A DNA stretch of 64,000 bases from an uncultured Planctomyces sp. (lineage in GTDB: Bacteria; Planctomycetota; Planctomycetia; Planctomycetales; Planctomycetaceae): positions 46,871 through 110,870 of the forward strand of contig CALGTK010000376.1 of the NCBI GenBank assembly GCA_937904325.1, read 5' to 3'. The notes beneath the pieces are model-generated. The model saw only the letters and a list, made by a program, of their open reading frames with translations. It was not told the DNA's origin and made no database searches. Position 1 is the first letter of the stretch, and each line of letters opens with the position of its first letter. The translations under genes and the position numbers were made by a program. Shown one piece after another: positions 36,686-46,173 of the stretch.

Positions 36686-39600
36686 ATGTGTGTTCGCTTG
36701 GGTGCATGCCCGACATGGGTGATCTTTTCGTTACTGGCCGGCGTCTCGGCTTTCGTCTGCGGATGCTCACAGACTGAGTACCGACTTCAGGCAGATCACG
36801 AAGCATACGCAACGATCGCCGAACGGAATGAAGATCCCCGGTGGGCGACTTCTCAGTTCGATATCGATCTGGACCCTCGCAGCCGGTACTTCGACCCATA
36901 CGATCCTGATCACTCACCGATGCCCCTGGACGATCCGACGTCACAGCAGTACATGCACGTCGTGGATGACCTTGAAGGGTGGGAGCACTGGCACGAGAAC
37001 GGTGTTCGCTCTGAGCTGGAGAATCCGCAATGGCGGATCGCGCTGGGCGAGTACGTTGAGACTACGGAAGACGGATCGGTCAAACTCGATATTAACTCCG
37101 CTCTTCGACTGGCCTACGTTCACTCACCGAATCATCAGCGTCAGTTGGAGACGCTTTATTTGTCGGCTCTTGATGTCAGCGAAGAACGATTCAATCTGGA
37201 TACGCGATTCTTTGGTGGATACGGATTGAACTTTGATCACTCCGGAAAACTGGCAGGCAACTCCAGTCGTTTAACGGCGGGGCGGCTCGGTCGGAACCGC
37301 AACTCTGCGGCACTGTTTGCCGAGCGTCGATTCTCGACTGCGGGCGAATTGCTCGTTGGCTTTGCGAATTCATTCGTGTTTGAGTTTTCCGGCGGCGACA
37401 CCAACCTGTCCCAATCGCTGGTGAACTTCGCTGTGACGCAGCCATTGCTTCGTGGAGCCGGTCGCGACATCGCACTCGAAGGTCTGACTGCGGACGAGCG
37501 GAAACTTCTGGCAAACCTGCGAGCGTACAGTCAGTTTCGCCAGGGCTTCTACACGAACATCGCGATCGGCGATCTGGGTGTGGTTGGTCCAAGCCGCGGA
37601 CAGACCAGCACCAATCTAACTTCATTCGGAGGCAACGGGGGCGTTAATGGCTACGCCGGCCTGCTTCAGCAGATTCAACGAATCCGAAACACGCAGGACA
37701 ATCTCAATCTGCAGACCCGAACTCTTGAGCGTCTCGTCGCGTTGTACGACAACGAGTTGATTGACATCGTCCAGGTTGATCAGTTTCGGCAGAGCATCGA
37801 AGTCACCCGGGCTACTCTTCTGGATCAGACAAACGGACTGAAACTCGCCCTTGATAATTACAAGACCGGTCAGCTCGGCCTGCCTTCGGATCTTTCCCTT
37901 GACCTCGACGAAAGTCTGATCGCTCAGTTTCAGTTGTTACCGCTCGACGCCAATCCAATCCTCGACTCTCTGTTCCAATTTCAAAGACGGGTTGGCGACA
38001 TCGCCGAACTGCTGGCCCTGGCTGAAAGCATCGAGGAACTTCAAGCCGATGTTGTGCTGCTGCCTGGAAACGCCGACGTGGATTCTGTCGATGAGATACT
38101 CCGAGACAGCCTGACACTCGTTGAGTTCATGCAAATGCGCGTCGACAAACTGGCAGCCGACCTTGAGACGTTCGAGTTGATGAATGATCCATCGGAGCCT
38201 ACGGTCAGCGACGCCGATCTGGCACTTGTCGAAATGGTCAAAGAAAAAATCGCCAACGGCCCCAAAAGCCTTGTCAGACTTTATGTCGCAGCCGCTGTCA
38301 GGTTGGAGCGACTGTCAGACGGGTTAACGGACGAATCCCTAGAGACGACAGTCAGCGGAAATGCCGAATGGTTGTCCGATCTTCTCAGGCTGAGCGAAGG
38401 TTGCGTCGTCATCCAGCATCGGACTCGTCGCGTTGACCAGGAACCAAAGATGATCCTGGAAGACGCCTTCGCCTACATCGAACTCGTGAAGCGACTTTTT
38501 GATAACGCCCATGAAGATCTCGCCCGGATGGATGCTGTCGTTCCTGTCCGTGAAAAAACGATGACAGAAGCTGCGAAAGAGCTTTTCCAACGTGACCGCG
38601 AACGGCTGCATCAACGAATGGACGACCTGGAAAAGGGCGAGGTCGGTTTCGACGTCACCGTCGAAAAACTGGAATCGCTGCGTGACGGATTGACCGATGA
38701 AACTCGAGTCGAAACGAATCGTGGAGTGGTCGCGTGGGTGCAGGCATTTCTGCAGGTTGTCGAGCGTCTTTCGCTGGTGCCGGCTCAGGCAAGACTGGAA
38801 GTGATCACCGTCGATTCGATCGATCTTGAGCCAGAAGCTGCTTTCGAAGTCGCACTTGAAAACCGACTCGACTTTATGAACGGCCGTGCGGCGCTTGTTG
38901 ATCGCTGGCGTCGAATCCAAGTAACTTCCGACGCTCTGCAGTCCAACCTGACGGTGACCGCCAGCGGCGACATCAACACGGCCCGCGATAATCCTGTCAG
39001 CCTGCGGCCGGCTGACGGAAACTTTCGAATGGGGCTGCAATTCGATGCTCCGTTCACACGACTCGTCGAACGAAACGCTTACCGGTCATCGCTGATCACC
39101 TACCAGCAAAGTCGTCGGGAATTTATTCAGTCCCGCGACTCACTACAGAAAGGGCTTCGCGCTTTGATCCGAACCCTTGAGCAACGGCGTCGGCAACTGG
39201 AAATTCAACGACTTGCGGTCTCGATCGCGATCCGTCGAGTCGACCAGACGCAGCTCGACCTGAACACTCCACCGCCACAACTCCCCCCCGGGGCGAGAGC
39301 GATAATTAATCCGACGACGGCAATTAACCTGCTGAGTGCTCAGAGTTCGCTTCAAAATACTCAAAACGCATTTCTGGCAGCATGGCTGAACTACTACGCC
39401 GCGAAACTTCGACTGTATCGCGAACTGGGGGTCATGCAGCTCGACGAGGATGGCCGCTGGGTCGAGACGTCACTCGACGACCTGGGAGTTTCCGTTCCGC
39501 TCGACAATGAAGACACTGAAGCGTTGCCACCCATGGTTCCTCCGGCTCTTTACGAAGCGGCTTTGCAGCGTGAATCGGCGTCTGACTCGACTCAGGCTCC

Positions 39601-39985
39601 TGGGCTGATCGCCAGCGTTCTGGATCGCATCGGAATACGTAAGATCGCCAGGCCGCAACAGGACAACGAGGTGCGACAAGTTTCCGCTGAACTGGCAGCT
39701 CCCGCACCGAATTCCGCGAAGCATCGGGCGTCGTATGCTGAGCCCGAGCAACTCCCCAAATCAGTCAGCAACCAGGCAACGATTCGCAGGCCTGCTACGC
39801 GGCAATCACCCATGACTCAACAAACTAAGCGCGAGCCGAAATTGCAGCGAGCAACCTCAACCTCTGCCGAGCAATTCAAGCAGCCCGCAACGAGCAATCG
39901 AAGTGCGAAGGGCAGGAAACGTTCGAAAGTCAGTAAAGACAGGCCGTCAACAAAAGGCTGGGTCGCCACAAAGCCTCAAAATTAG
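36686..39985 (+). CDS. Oversized TolC-family outer membrane efflux protein (lipoprotein)
   Basis: This protein of about 1,099 residues starts at the ATG at 36686. The N-terminus is a lipoprotein signal (MCVRLGACPTWVIFSLLAGV ending SAFVCGCSQ). Two TolC/OEP half-repeats are visible, at about 110-380 (VKLDINSALRLAYVHSPNHQ, TQPLLRGAGRDIALEGLT) and about 760-935 (AFEVALENRLDFMNGRAALV, LLSAQSSLQNTQNAFLAAWL). Between them is a helical insertion of about 350 residues with no known motif, making the protein twice normal size. The C-terminal 150 residues are disordered and basic. It should form the outer membrane duct for the adaptors and permease downstream. A GTG start at 36632 is an alternative. Confidence 0.85.
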   Translation: MCVRLGACPTWVIFSLLAGVSAFVCGCSQTEYRLQADHEAYATIAERNEDPRWATSQFDIDLDPRSRYFDPYDPDHSPMPLDDPTSQQYMHVVDDLEGWEHWHENGVRSELENPQWRIALGEYVETTEDGSVKLDINSALRLAYVHSPNHQRQLETLYLSALDVSEERFNLDTRFFGGYGLNFDHSGKLAGNSSRLTAGRLGRNRNSAALFAERRFSTAGELLVGFANSFVFEFSGGDTNLSQSLVNFAVTQPLLRGAGRDIALEGLTADERKLLANLRAYSQFRQGFYTNIAIGDLGVVGPSRGQTSTNLTSFGGNGGVNGYAGLLQQIQRIRNTQDNLNLQTRTLERLVALYDNELIDIVQVDQFRQSIEVTRATLLDQTNGLKLALDNYKTGQLGLPSDLSLDLDESLIAQFQLLPLDANPILDSLFQFQRRVGDIAELLALAESIEELQADVVLLPGNADVDSVDEILRDSLTLVEFMQMRVDKLAADLETFELMNDPSEPTVSDADLALVEMVKEKIANGPKSLVRLYVAAAVRLERLSDGLTDESLETTVSGNAEWLSDLLRLSEGCVVIQHRTRRVDQEPKMILEDAFAYIELVKRLFDNAHEDLARMDAVVPVREKTMTEAAKELFQRDRERLHQRMDDLEKGEVGFDVTVEKLESLRDGLTDETRVETNRGVVAWVQAFLQVVERLSLVPAQARLEVITVDSIDLEPEAAFEVALENRLDFMNGRAALVDRWRRIQVTSDALQSNLTVTASGDINTARDNPVSLRPADGNFRMGLQFDAPFTRLVERNAYRSSLITYQQSRREFIQSRDSLQKGLRALIRTLEQRRRQLEIQRLAVSIAIRRVDQTQLDLNTPPPQLPPGARAIINPTTAINLLSAQSSLQNTQNAFLAAWLNYYAAKLRLYRELGVMQLDEDGRWVETSLDDLGVSVPLDNEDTEALPPMVPPALYEAALQRESASDSTQAPGLIASVLDRIGIRKIARPQQDNEVRQVSAELAAPAPNSAKHRASYAEPEQLPKSVSNQATIRRPATRQSPMTQQTKREPKLQRATSTSAEQFKQPATSNRSAKGRKRSKVSKDRPSTKGWVATKPQN

Positions 39986-40085
39986 GGGAATCATGTCCAC
40001 GATTTCGCGAAATATCTGGTTGTCTTTTGACGTCCGGGCCCTGCCGCAAATACTCTAGAAGCATTCGGAGTTGCTCGTCAGAAGT

Positions 40086-40141
40086 GTAGCCGGACTCGCA
40101 AGAGTTCGGGCCGACGCCCGAAGTGTTCCCACTTCGGCTAC
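40086..40141. repeat. Dispersed inverted repeat, copy 1
   Basis: This intergenic element begins GTAGCCGGACTCGCAAGAG and ends CACTTCGGCTAC; its ends are inverted copies of GTAGCCG. A related element lies after the first adaptor gene (41725-41795). Short palindromes of this kind, built on GTAGCCGGA and TCGCAAGA, are frequent between planctomycete genes. It sits about 70 bases before the first HlyD gene. Confidence 0.7.
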
Positions 40142-40211
40142 GAGAAAACAATCTTCGAAGATGATTCAAACGTTTCTCTGAACCCTGCCAAGATCTCTGC
40201 GGGTCACGACA

Positions 40212-41720
40212 ATGGCAAACGACGTGCTACCGGAATCTCCACAACAGTCCCCGGCTCATCGCACATCCGAGAGCGGGTTGAGTCAGGGATCTGGCGGTGG
40301 CCCAACTCCTTCTCGCTGGGGCCCGCAGTATTATCTCATTCTGTGCATGCTCACCGTTATTAGCGTCGGAGCTACATATCTCCCGTCGGTCATTCAGTCC
40401 GAGGAGATCGGGCCAAAGCTGACCTACCGAGTCTCTCGCGGCAATCTCATTGTGACGGTTACCGAGCAAGGCACGCTTGAAAGTTCGAATAACACAGAGA
40501 TCAAATGCCAGGTTAGAGGCTTCAGCACGGTTACGTATGTGATCCCGGCAGGAACGGTCGTCCAACCCGGAGACATTCTGGTTCGGCTCGACACAAAAGT
40601 CATCGACGAGCAACACAGTCTGACCAAAACGAATACGTTCATCGCTCAGGCCACGCTCGAAACAACAAAGGCCAACGTGGCACGATCCGAGATCACGCTT
40701 GAAGCTTATCAGGAAGGTCGGTTTCGTTCGGACTTGCAGCAACTCGAGAAAGATCTCGCAGCCAACAAACGAAATCTCCGAACGGCTCAGAAGATGCACA
40801 AGCGATCTGAATCGCTGTTTCGACAGGGCTACGTGACTGAACTGCAGGTCGACGGCAACGCGTTCACTGTTAAACAGGCAGAACTTGAGCTGAAAGTCAA
40901 AGAGACCGAGATCAAAGTTCTGAAAGAGTTCACAAGGGCGATGCAACTGGAAACACTGAATGGCAACTTGACCGCAACTCAATCGAAGCTGGCTGCAGAC
41001 CAGGCAGGGTTGCGAATGGAAATCAAACGTCGTGACCGAGCAGAGCAGGAACTCAAAGACTGCATCATTAAAGCGGAAACCGGAGGGCTGGTTATTTACC
41101 CGTCTGCAGCGTCGTGGAAGAGAACCCCTGATATCACCGAGGGCGCTTCGGTTCGTAAAGACCAGGTTCTGTTGTTGATGCCGGACCTTTCGAAGATGCA
41201 GGTGAAAGTCGGCATTCATGAATCGATGGTCGAACGTGTTCACGCCGGTTTGAAAGCGGTCGTCACATTGCCCGATCGCACACTCGACGCAGAAGTTTCC
41301 AAAGTAGCAACCGTCACGAAACCCGCCGGCTGGTGGACGGGCAACGTCGTCAAGTATGACACGGTCATCGATCTCCCATCCGACGCAGGCTTGAAGCCAG
41401 GCATGAGCGCCGAGGTCGAAGTAATTCTGGCGGAGCATCATGACGTTTTGACGGTCCCGGTCGCGGCCGTCGTTGAAACCGAAGAGGGTGACTTCTGCTG
41501 GGTGCGAACTGCCGGAAAAACTTCAAAGCGACGCCTTGAGCTGGGAGACAGCAATGACGTTTTCATTCTGGTGAAAGCCGGGCTGAACGACGGCGAGGAA
41601 GTTATTCTGAATCCAACCGCGTTTATCAAAGAAGCCGAGAAAGATGCTTTGGCAACAATCGACGCAACGGCGCCACAGGCAAAGCAAGACTCAGCGGAAG
41701 AAACTTCAGAATCCGAGTAG
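40212..41720 (+). CDS. HlyD-family efflux periplasmic adaptor (copy 1)
   Basis: This 502-residue membrane fusion protein has one N-terminal transmembrane helix (about 38-57, YYLILCMLTVISVGATYLPS). A barrel-sandwich segment starts at RGNLIVTVTEQGTLESSNNT. A long alpha-hairpin (about 130-290) carries KDLAANKRNLRTAQKMHKRS. The closing beta-barrel segment includes LLLMPDLSKMQVKVGIHESM and KPAGWWTGNVVKYDTVIDLP. It would bridge an inner-membrane transporter and the TolC-like duct upstream. It differs from copies 2 and 3 in having a longer N-terminus and RSESLFRQGYVTELQ in the hairpin. It is first of three tandem paralogues and ends with an acidic tail. Confidence 0.92.
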   Translation: MANDVLPESPQQSPAHRTSESGLSQGSGGGPTPSRWGPQYYLILCMLTVISVGATYLPSVIQSEEIGPKLTYRVSRGNLIVTVTEQGTLESSNNTEIKCQVRGFSTVTYVIPAGTVVQPGDILVRLDTKVIDEQHSLTKTNTFIAQATLETTKANVARSEITLEAYQEGRFRSDLQQLEKDLAANKRNLRTAQKMHKRSESLFRQGYVTELQVDGNAFTVKQAELELKVKETEIKVLKEFTRAMQLETLNGNLTATQSKLAADQAGLRMEIKRRDRAEQELKDCIIKAETGGLVIYPSAASWKRTPDITEGASVRKDQVLLLMPDLSKMQVKVGIHESMVERVHAGLKAVVTLPDRTLDAEVSKVATVTKPAGWWTGNVVKYDTVIDLPSDAGLKPGMSAEVEVILAEHHDVLTVPVAAVVETEEGDFCWVRTAGKTSKRRLELGDSNDVFILVKAGLNDGEEVILNPTAFIKEAEKDALATIDATAPQAKQDSAEETSESE

Positions 41721-41724
41721 TTCT

Positions 41725-41795
41725 GTTTATAGACGGACTCGCAAGAGTTCAGTTGGAATTTCAACTCTTAACCGAAGTCTCGCGACTCCGGCTAC
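41725..41795. repeat. Dispersed inverted repeat, copy 2
   Basis: Between adaptors 1 and 2 lies an element with GACGGACTCGCAAGAGTTCAG and, at its right end, CTCGCGACTCCGGCTAC. It shares GGACTCGCAAGAGTTC with the copy at 40086 and the same CGGCTAC end, but the middle differs. An AACTCTTAACC segment in between pairs with the GAGTT part. It lies between the stop of one adaptor and the start of the next. Confidence 0.65.
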
Positions 41796-41823
41796 ATTTG
41801 CGAATCAGCTTCGGAAGGCGATC

Positions 41824-43242
41824 ATGAAACGTGTTGTGACTGTAATCGCTGTTCTTGCTTTGGCTGGAGTTGCCGCTGCGGCTATTCTTTCCGAACGTGG
41901 AACGTCGCGTGGTTTCGGTCCCGATTCGACTCATGTGATCGCTCGTGGCGACTTACTCGTCTCCGTCACCGAACAGGGAACGCTGGAAAGCTCCAACAAC
42001 ACCGAGATCAAATGCAAAGTCCGAGGTGACAGCAACGTCATCATCTGGGTCATTGAAAGCGGGACGATTGTCGAGGCCGGCGATGAATTGCTGCGTCTGG
42101 AAACTCTTCTGATTGAGGAAGAGATCAACGAACGAACCAAATTCGCACACCTGGCAGACTCCCAGGTCGCACGGTCGCAAGCGGACGTGGCACGAGCGAC
42201 GATTGCGATTTCCGAGTATCTTGAAGGTCGATTCATTTCCGAAATGGCAACGATCCAAAAGAATCTCGCCATCGGCAAATCAAGCGTGCTCAGTGCAAAG
42301 AACAGATTGAAACATGCTCGCATGATGGCCCGCAGCGAGTATGCGAGTGAGTTGGAAGTCGAGGAGAAAGAGTTCGCAGTCGCACAGGCAGAGCTTTCAA
42401 TGGAGCTCACTCAAACTCGAATCGACATTCTCGAGAAATTCACGAAGAAAGAGGAGCTTGCAACTCTTAACGGAGCCTTGAACGTTGCCAGGGCAACACA
42501 CGAGGCCAATACGGAGCGTGCCTACGCTGATCACGAGCGGCTCAATCGAGCGAAAGAAGAGCTTCAGTACTGCGTCATCAAGGCTGCTCGTGGCGGAATG
42601 GTGATCTACCCAACGGGAAAAGACTGGTCGAACGCTCCCGAAATTGAAGAAGGATCCACCGTCCACAAAAATCAAATATTGTTGCTCATGCCGGACCTTT
42701 CAAAGATGCAGGTGAAGGTCGGCATTCACGAGTCCATCATCGATCGAATCCAACCCGGCCTGTCGGCCAGGGTGACGATGCCCGGTAGAAGCATCGAAGG
42801 AGACATCTCCTACGTGGCTGCGGTGACGAAGCCAGCCGGTTGGTGGACGGGCAACGTCGTGAAGTACGACACGATCGTCGAACTGCCGGAAGTTGAAGGC
42901 CTGAAGCCCGGCATGACCGTCGAGGTTGAAGTCGTTATGGCTCGGCACAAAGACGTGTTGCTGGTTCCAACGACCGCCGTGCTTGAAACGGCGAAAGGTT
43001 ACGTTTGCTGGGTCAAACAGGGCGATAAAACCATTCGTCAGCCACTTAAATTGGGCGACTCCAGCGACATGTTCATCCAGGTTGAGGCCGGTCTTACCGA
43101 AGGAGACGAAGTGGTTCTCGATCCACTGGCTAACGTCGAAGAGGCACAGACAGAAGCCGCAAAATCCGTGAGTAGTGGTGGGCTAAGAAGGCCAGATGGC
43201 GACGAGCCGGAGTTTGATCCCGCTCCGCCAGACAGTGACTGA
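41824..43242 (+). CDS. HlyD-family efflux periplasmic adaptor (copy 2)
   Basis: The ATG at 41824 begins the natural signal-anchor MKRVVTVIAVLALAGVAAAA, giving 472 residues; the ORF track extends into the preceding intergenic repeat. The same landmarks occur as in the neighbours: RGDLLVSVTEQGTLESSNNT, a coiled-coil hairpin (MATIQKNLAIGKSSVLSAKN), HKNQILLLMPDLSKMQVKVG and KPAGWWTGNVVKYDTIVELP. It is closest to copy 3 in the ERTKFAHLADSQVA and SEYLEGRFIS segments. Three tandem paralogues imply repeated local duplication, possibly to form hetero-oligomeric adaptor rings. Substrate not inferable. Confidence 0.92.
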   Translation: MKRVVTVIAVLALAGVAAAAILSERGTSRGFGPDSTHVIARGDLLVSVTEQGTLESSNNTEIKCKVRGDSNVIIWVIESGTIVEAGDELLRLETLLIEEEINERTKFAHLADSQVARSQADVARATIAISEYLEGRFISEMATIQKNLAIGKSSVLSAKNRLKHARMMARSEYASELEVEEKEFAVAQAELSMELTQTRIDILEKFTKKEELATLNGALNVARATHEANTERAYADHERLNRAKEELQYCVIKAARGGMVIYPTGKDWSNAPEIEEGSTVHKNQILLLMPDLSKMQVKVGIHESIIDRIQPGLSARVTMPGRSIEGDISYVAAVTKPAGWWTGNVVKYDTIVELPEVEGLKPGMTVEVEVVMARHKDVLLVPTTAVLETAKGYVCWVKQGDKTIRQPLKLGDSSDMFIQVEAGLTEGDEVVLDPLANVEEAQTEAAKSVSSGGLRRPDGDEPEFDPAPPDSD

Positions 43243-43296
43243 TCGACGGTGCCGATTGTCTGTCGACGACTGACCGAAAATTGTAAAAGTTAAACC

Positions 43297-44793
43297 ATGG
43301 CGACTGACACAATTCCAGAAGCAATCGGTGCGGAACAACTCGCACACGACAAGCAAATGATTGCTCGTGGTCGTGCTGCGAGTTCGGTTCCGTGGAGCAG
43401 CGGCGTGATTGCTCTGGCCGTTCTTGCTGGAGTGGTGGCCGCGGTCGCGAAGATCTCCAGCGTGATGTCTTCGGAAAGTGCCGGTCCGCGGATGACGCAC
43501 ACGATCGCTCGCGGTGATCTCGTTGTAACCGTAACAAGTCAGGGCCTGGTCGAAAGCTCTGAAAACACCGAGATCAAGTGTCAGGTCCGTGGCCGAAATG
43601 CCGTCTTATGGATTGTCGAAAGTGGCACCATTGTGAAGACCGGGGACGAGCTGGTCAGAATCGATCCGCTCTTTCTCCAGGAGCAGATCGATGAACGCAC
43701 CAAATACGCTCATTGGTCACAGTCTGCTGCCGATCGTACCGCGGCGAATGTCGCGCGGGCAACTCTGGCAGTCTCTGAATATGAGCAGGGACGTTACATC
43801 TCTCAGGTCATGAGCCAGGAGAAAAATCTGGTGATCGCCGAAGCTACGTTGAAAACGGCCAGGAACCGGCTGAGCCATACCAGAGTCATGGCAAGGAGCA
43901 AATACATCAGTGAGTTGGAAGTCGAAGAGAGAGAATTTGCAGTCCAGCAGGCGAAGCTGAATGTCGAACTGAAGCGAACTCAGCTCGACGTACTGACACG
44001 GTTTACGAAGAAAGAGCAGTCGCAGACGCTCGGCGGCGAACTGAAATCCATCAAGGCAACACACAAAGCAAACGCAGAACGTGCCATGGCTGACGCATCA
44101 CGACGTGACCGAGCACTCGATGAAGTCCAATACTGCGTGATCAAAGCCCCGCGAGGCGGCCTGGTCATTCACCCGAATGCTGCATCGTGGGAGTCTGGCC
44201 CGATCGAAGAAGGCACGCGGGTCTACAAAAATCAGGTCATGCTATTGATGCCGGACCTTTCCAAAATGCAGGTGAAGGTTGGTATTAACGAATCTGTCGT
44301 TGACCGCGTGAAGGTCGGACAGAAATCTTCCGTCAAACTTGCCGACATGACACTTGCAGGAACGGTTTCATCGGTGGCTTCCATCACCAAGCCCGCTGGC
44401 TGGTGGACAGCAAACGAAGTCAACTATGACACGATGATTTCGCTTCCTGCCGGACACGGTTTGAGGCCAGGTATGAGTGCAGAAACCAAAGTAACCATCG
44501 CTTCCTATGAAGACGTCCTCACGATCCCCGTCGCGGCGATTGTCGAATCAGGAGATGATCATTTCTGCTGGGTGCAGACTGCCGATGGCCCGCTGCGGCG
44601 GCAGCTCAAGATTGGAGACAGCAATGGGGTCTTCATGGTTGTTGAGCAGGGACTGACCGAAGGGGATGAGGTGATCCTCAACCCAATCGCTTTCAGCGAA
44701 CCGGAACTTGCAGACAGCGAGCCAGCCGACGAATCCGAATCCGGCGAAGCTCTGAAAGCTGCGGCGAAGTCAAACGATAAGAAACAGGACTGA
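43297..44793 (+). CDS. HlyD-family efflux periplasmic adaptor (copy 3)
   Basis: This 498-residue adaptor has an N-terminal cytoplasmic stretch, a transmembrane helix (GVIALAVLAGVVAAVAKI), and the same body as copies 1 and 2: RGDLVVTVTSQGLVESSENT, EERTRVYKNQVMLLMPDL-type barrel residues (YKNQVMLLMPDLSKMQVKVG) and KPAGWWTANEVNYDTMISLP. It is more similar to copy 2 in the hairpin (KYAHWSQSAADRTAANVARA). An acidic tail, EPELADSEPADESESGEA, follows. Immediately downstream is the permease gene, which starts 48 bases after its stop, so all five genes are likely one operon. Confidence 0.92.
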   Translation: MATDTIPEAIGAEQLAHDKQMIARGRAASSVPWSSGVIALAVLAGVVAAVAKISSVMSSESAGPRMTHTIARGDLVVTVTSQGLVESSENTEIKCQVRGRNAVLWIVESGTIVKTGDELVRIDPLFLQEQIDERTKYAHWSQSAADRTAANVARATLAVSEYEQGRYISQVMSQEKNLVIAEATLKTARNRLSHTRVMARSKYISELEVEEREFAVQQAKLNVELKRTQLDVLTRFTKKEQSQTLGGELKSIKATHKANAERAMADASRRDRALDEVQYCVIKAPRGGLVIHPNAASWESGPIEEGTRVYKNQVMLLMPDLSKMQVKVGINESVVDRVKVGQKSSVKLADMTLAGTVSSVASITKPAGWWTANEVNYDTMISLPAGHGLRPGMSAETKVTIASYEDVLTIPVAAIVESGDDHFCWVQTADGPLRRQLKIGDSNGVFMVVEQGLTEGDEVILNPIAFSEPELADSEPADESESGEALKAAAKSNDKKQD

Positions 44794-44841
44794 TTCTTCC
44801 AACCGGGCGTGCTTCGTCCGACGACAGATTGAAACTGACCA

Positions 44842-46167
44842 GTGACAGGCTCCCTTTACCAAACCGTGCAACTGGGCATCAAAAGTTTGATGGTGCAGAA
44901 GATGCGAGCCGGTCTGGCCGCGCTGGGAATCTTCATTGGCACGACGACTGTCATCTGGCTGGTTGCGATGGGCGAAGGAGTCAGCCATCGGGCCCAGCAG
45001 CAGATTTTGGAACTCGGCGCGCGAAATGTGATCGTCCGGACAAAAGAGCCAAACGCGGGCAGCGATCAGGAATCGGGCAATCGTGTAAAAACTTATGGCT
45101 TACTCCGTGCCGACTACCGGCGGATCGTCGAGAACATACCAAACATCAGCCGCGCGATTCCGATGCGGGAATTGCGTTTTGAACTACGACTCGACAACCG
45201 AACGGCCGATGCAAAACTCGTTGGCTGTGTCGAGGATTACTTCGAGCTGAACCGACTTCAAATTGCACGCGGGCGCTGGCTCACGGCACGCGATCGAGGA
45301 AAGAAAGTTGTCGTTCTGGCCGATGACACTGCCAAACGACTCTTCCCGTTCGAGAATCCCATCGGACGAACGATCTGGGTCGGCAGCGAGTTTTATACGG
45401 TCATTGGCCAGACAAAGCCGCGAACAGCTTCGGCGGCAATCGGCGGAAGCCTCGATTCTCGTGACTACAACCTGGATGCCTACATCTCGCTCGAGACACT
45501 GCGGCATCGAGTCGGTGACCTCGTGATGAAACGCATTGGCGGCGGGCAGGGATTTGATTTCACTGGAGAAAAAGTTGAACTGAGCCAGATCACGGTCGAA
45601 GTTGAAAACATCGAAGACGTCGACGAAACAGCTCAGATCATCGAGACACTGCTGAAGAAGTTTCACGACGAAGAAGACTACGCGGTCGTCGTTCCTCGCG
45701 AACTGCTGCGACAGGCCGAGCGAACTAGAGCCATGTTCAACGTGCTGCTGGTCGTGATTGCGGGGATCTCGTTGTTCGTCGGCGGAATTGGCATCATGAA
45801 TATCATGCTGGCGACAGTGACCGAACGAACCCGCGAGATCGGTGTCCGCCGCGCGCTTGGAGCGACGCGGAAACACATAATCAATCAGTTCCTTGCCGAG
45901 ACCGTCGTGCTGACATCAATCGGCGGACTGCTCGGCGTCCTGTTCGGTCTTTCAGTCGGGCCAATTTTTCGAGGGCTACGCGCAGGAATCACAATGGCTT
46001 CCCCTGACATGCTGCCACCGATCGTGCAGTCACTTGAGCCGCGCATCGCACCGTGGTCGGTGATCCTGTCACTGATTATTTCGCTCGGCGTCGGAGTGAT
46101 CTTCGGCGTCTACCCAGCACGGCAGGCAGCCCATATGGATCCAATCGAAGCGCTGCGGCACGAATGA
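44842..46167 (+). CDS. MacB-type ABC transporter permease (FtsX-like)
   Basis: This 441-residue protein has the MacB/LolC topology: an N-terminal helix (LGIFIGTTTVIWLVAMGEGV), a large periplasmic MacB_PCD domain (about 50-270), then three helices (LLVVIAGISLFVGGIGIMNI, VVLTSIGGLLGVLFGLSVGP, ILSLIISLGVGVIFGVYPAR). It ends with the family signature QAAHMDPIEALR. A GTG start at 44842 is used because the conserved SLYQTVQLGIKSLMVQKMRA precedes the first internal ATG. It has no nucleotide-binding domain, and none is encoded nearby. The partner ATPase must be encoded elsewhere. It would work with the three adaptors and the TolC-like protein upstream. Confidence 0.92.
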   Translation: MTGSLYQTVQLGIKSLMVQKMRAGLAALGIFIGTTTVIWLVAMGEGVSHRAQQQILELGARNVIVRTKEPNAGSDQESGNRVKTYGLLRADYRRIVENIPNISRAIPMRELRFELRLDNRTADAKLVGCVEDYFELNRLQIARGRWLTARDRGKKVVVLADDTAKRLFPFENPIGRTIWVGSEFYTVIGQTKPRTASAAIGGSLDSRDYNLDAYISLETLRHRVGDLVMKRIGGGQGFDFTGEKVELSQITVEVENIEDVDETAQIIETLLKKFHDEEDYAVVVPRELLRQAERTRAMFNVLLVVIAGISLFVGGIGIMNIMLATVTERTREIGVRRALGATRKHIINQFLAETVVLTSIGGLLGVLFGLSVGPIFRGLRAGITMASPDMLPPIVQSLEPRIAPWSVILSLIISLGVGVIFGVYPARQAAHMDPIEALRHE

Positions 46168-46173
46168 GCCACA

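Noticed and set aside
40227-41441. 404-residue minus-strand ORF across adaptor copy 1
   Set aside because: Shadow of a conserved HlyD-type protein; contains no recognisable domain.
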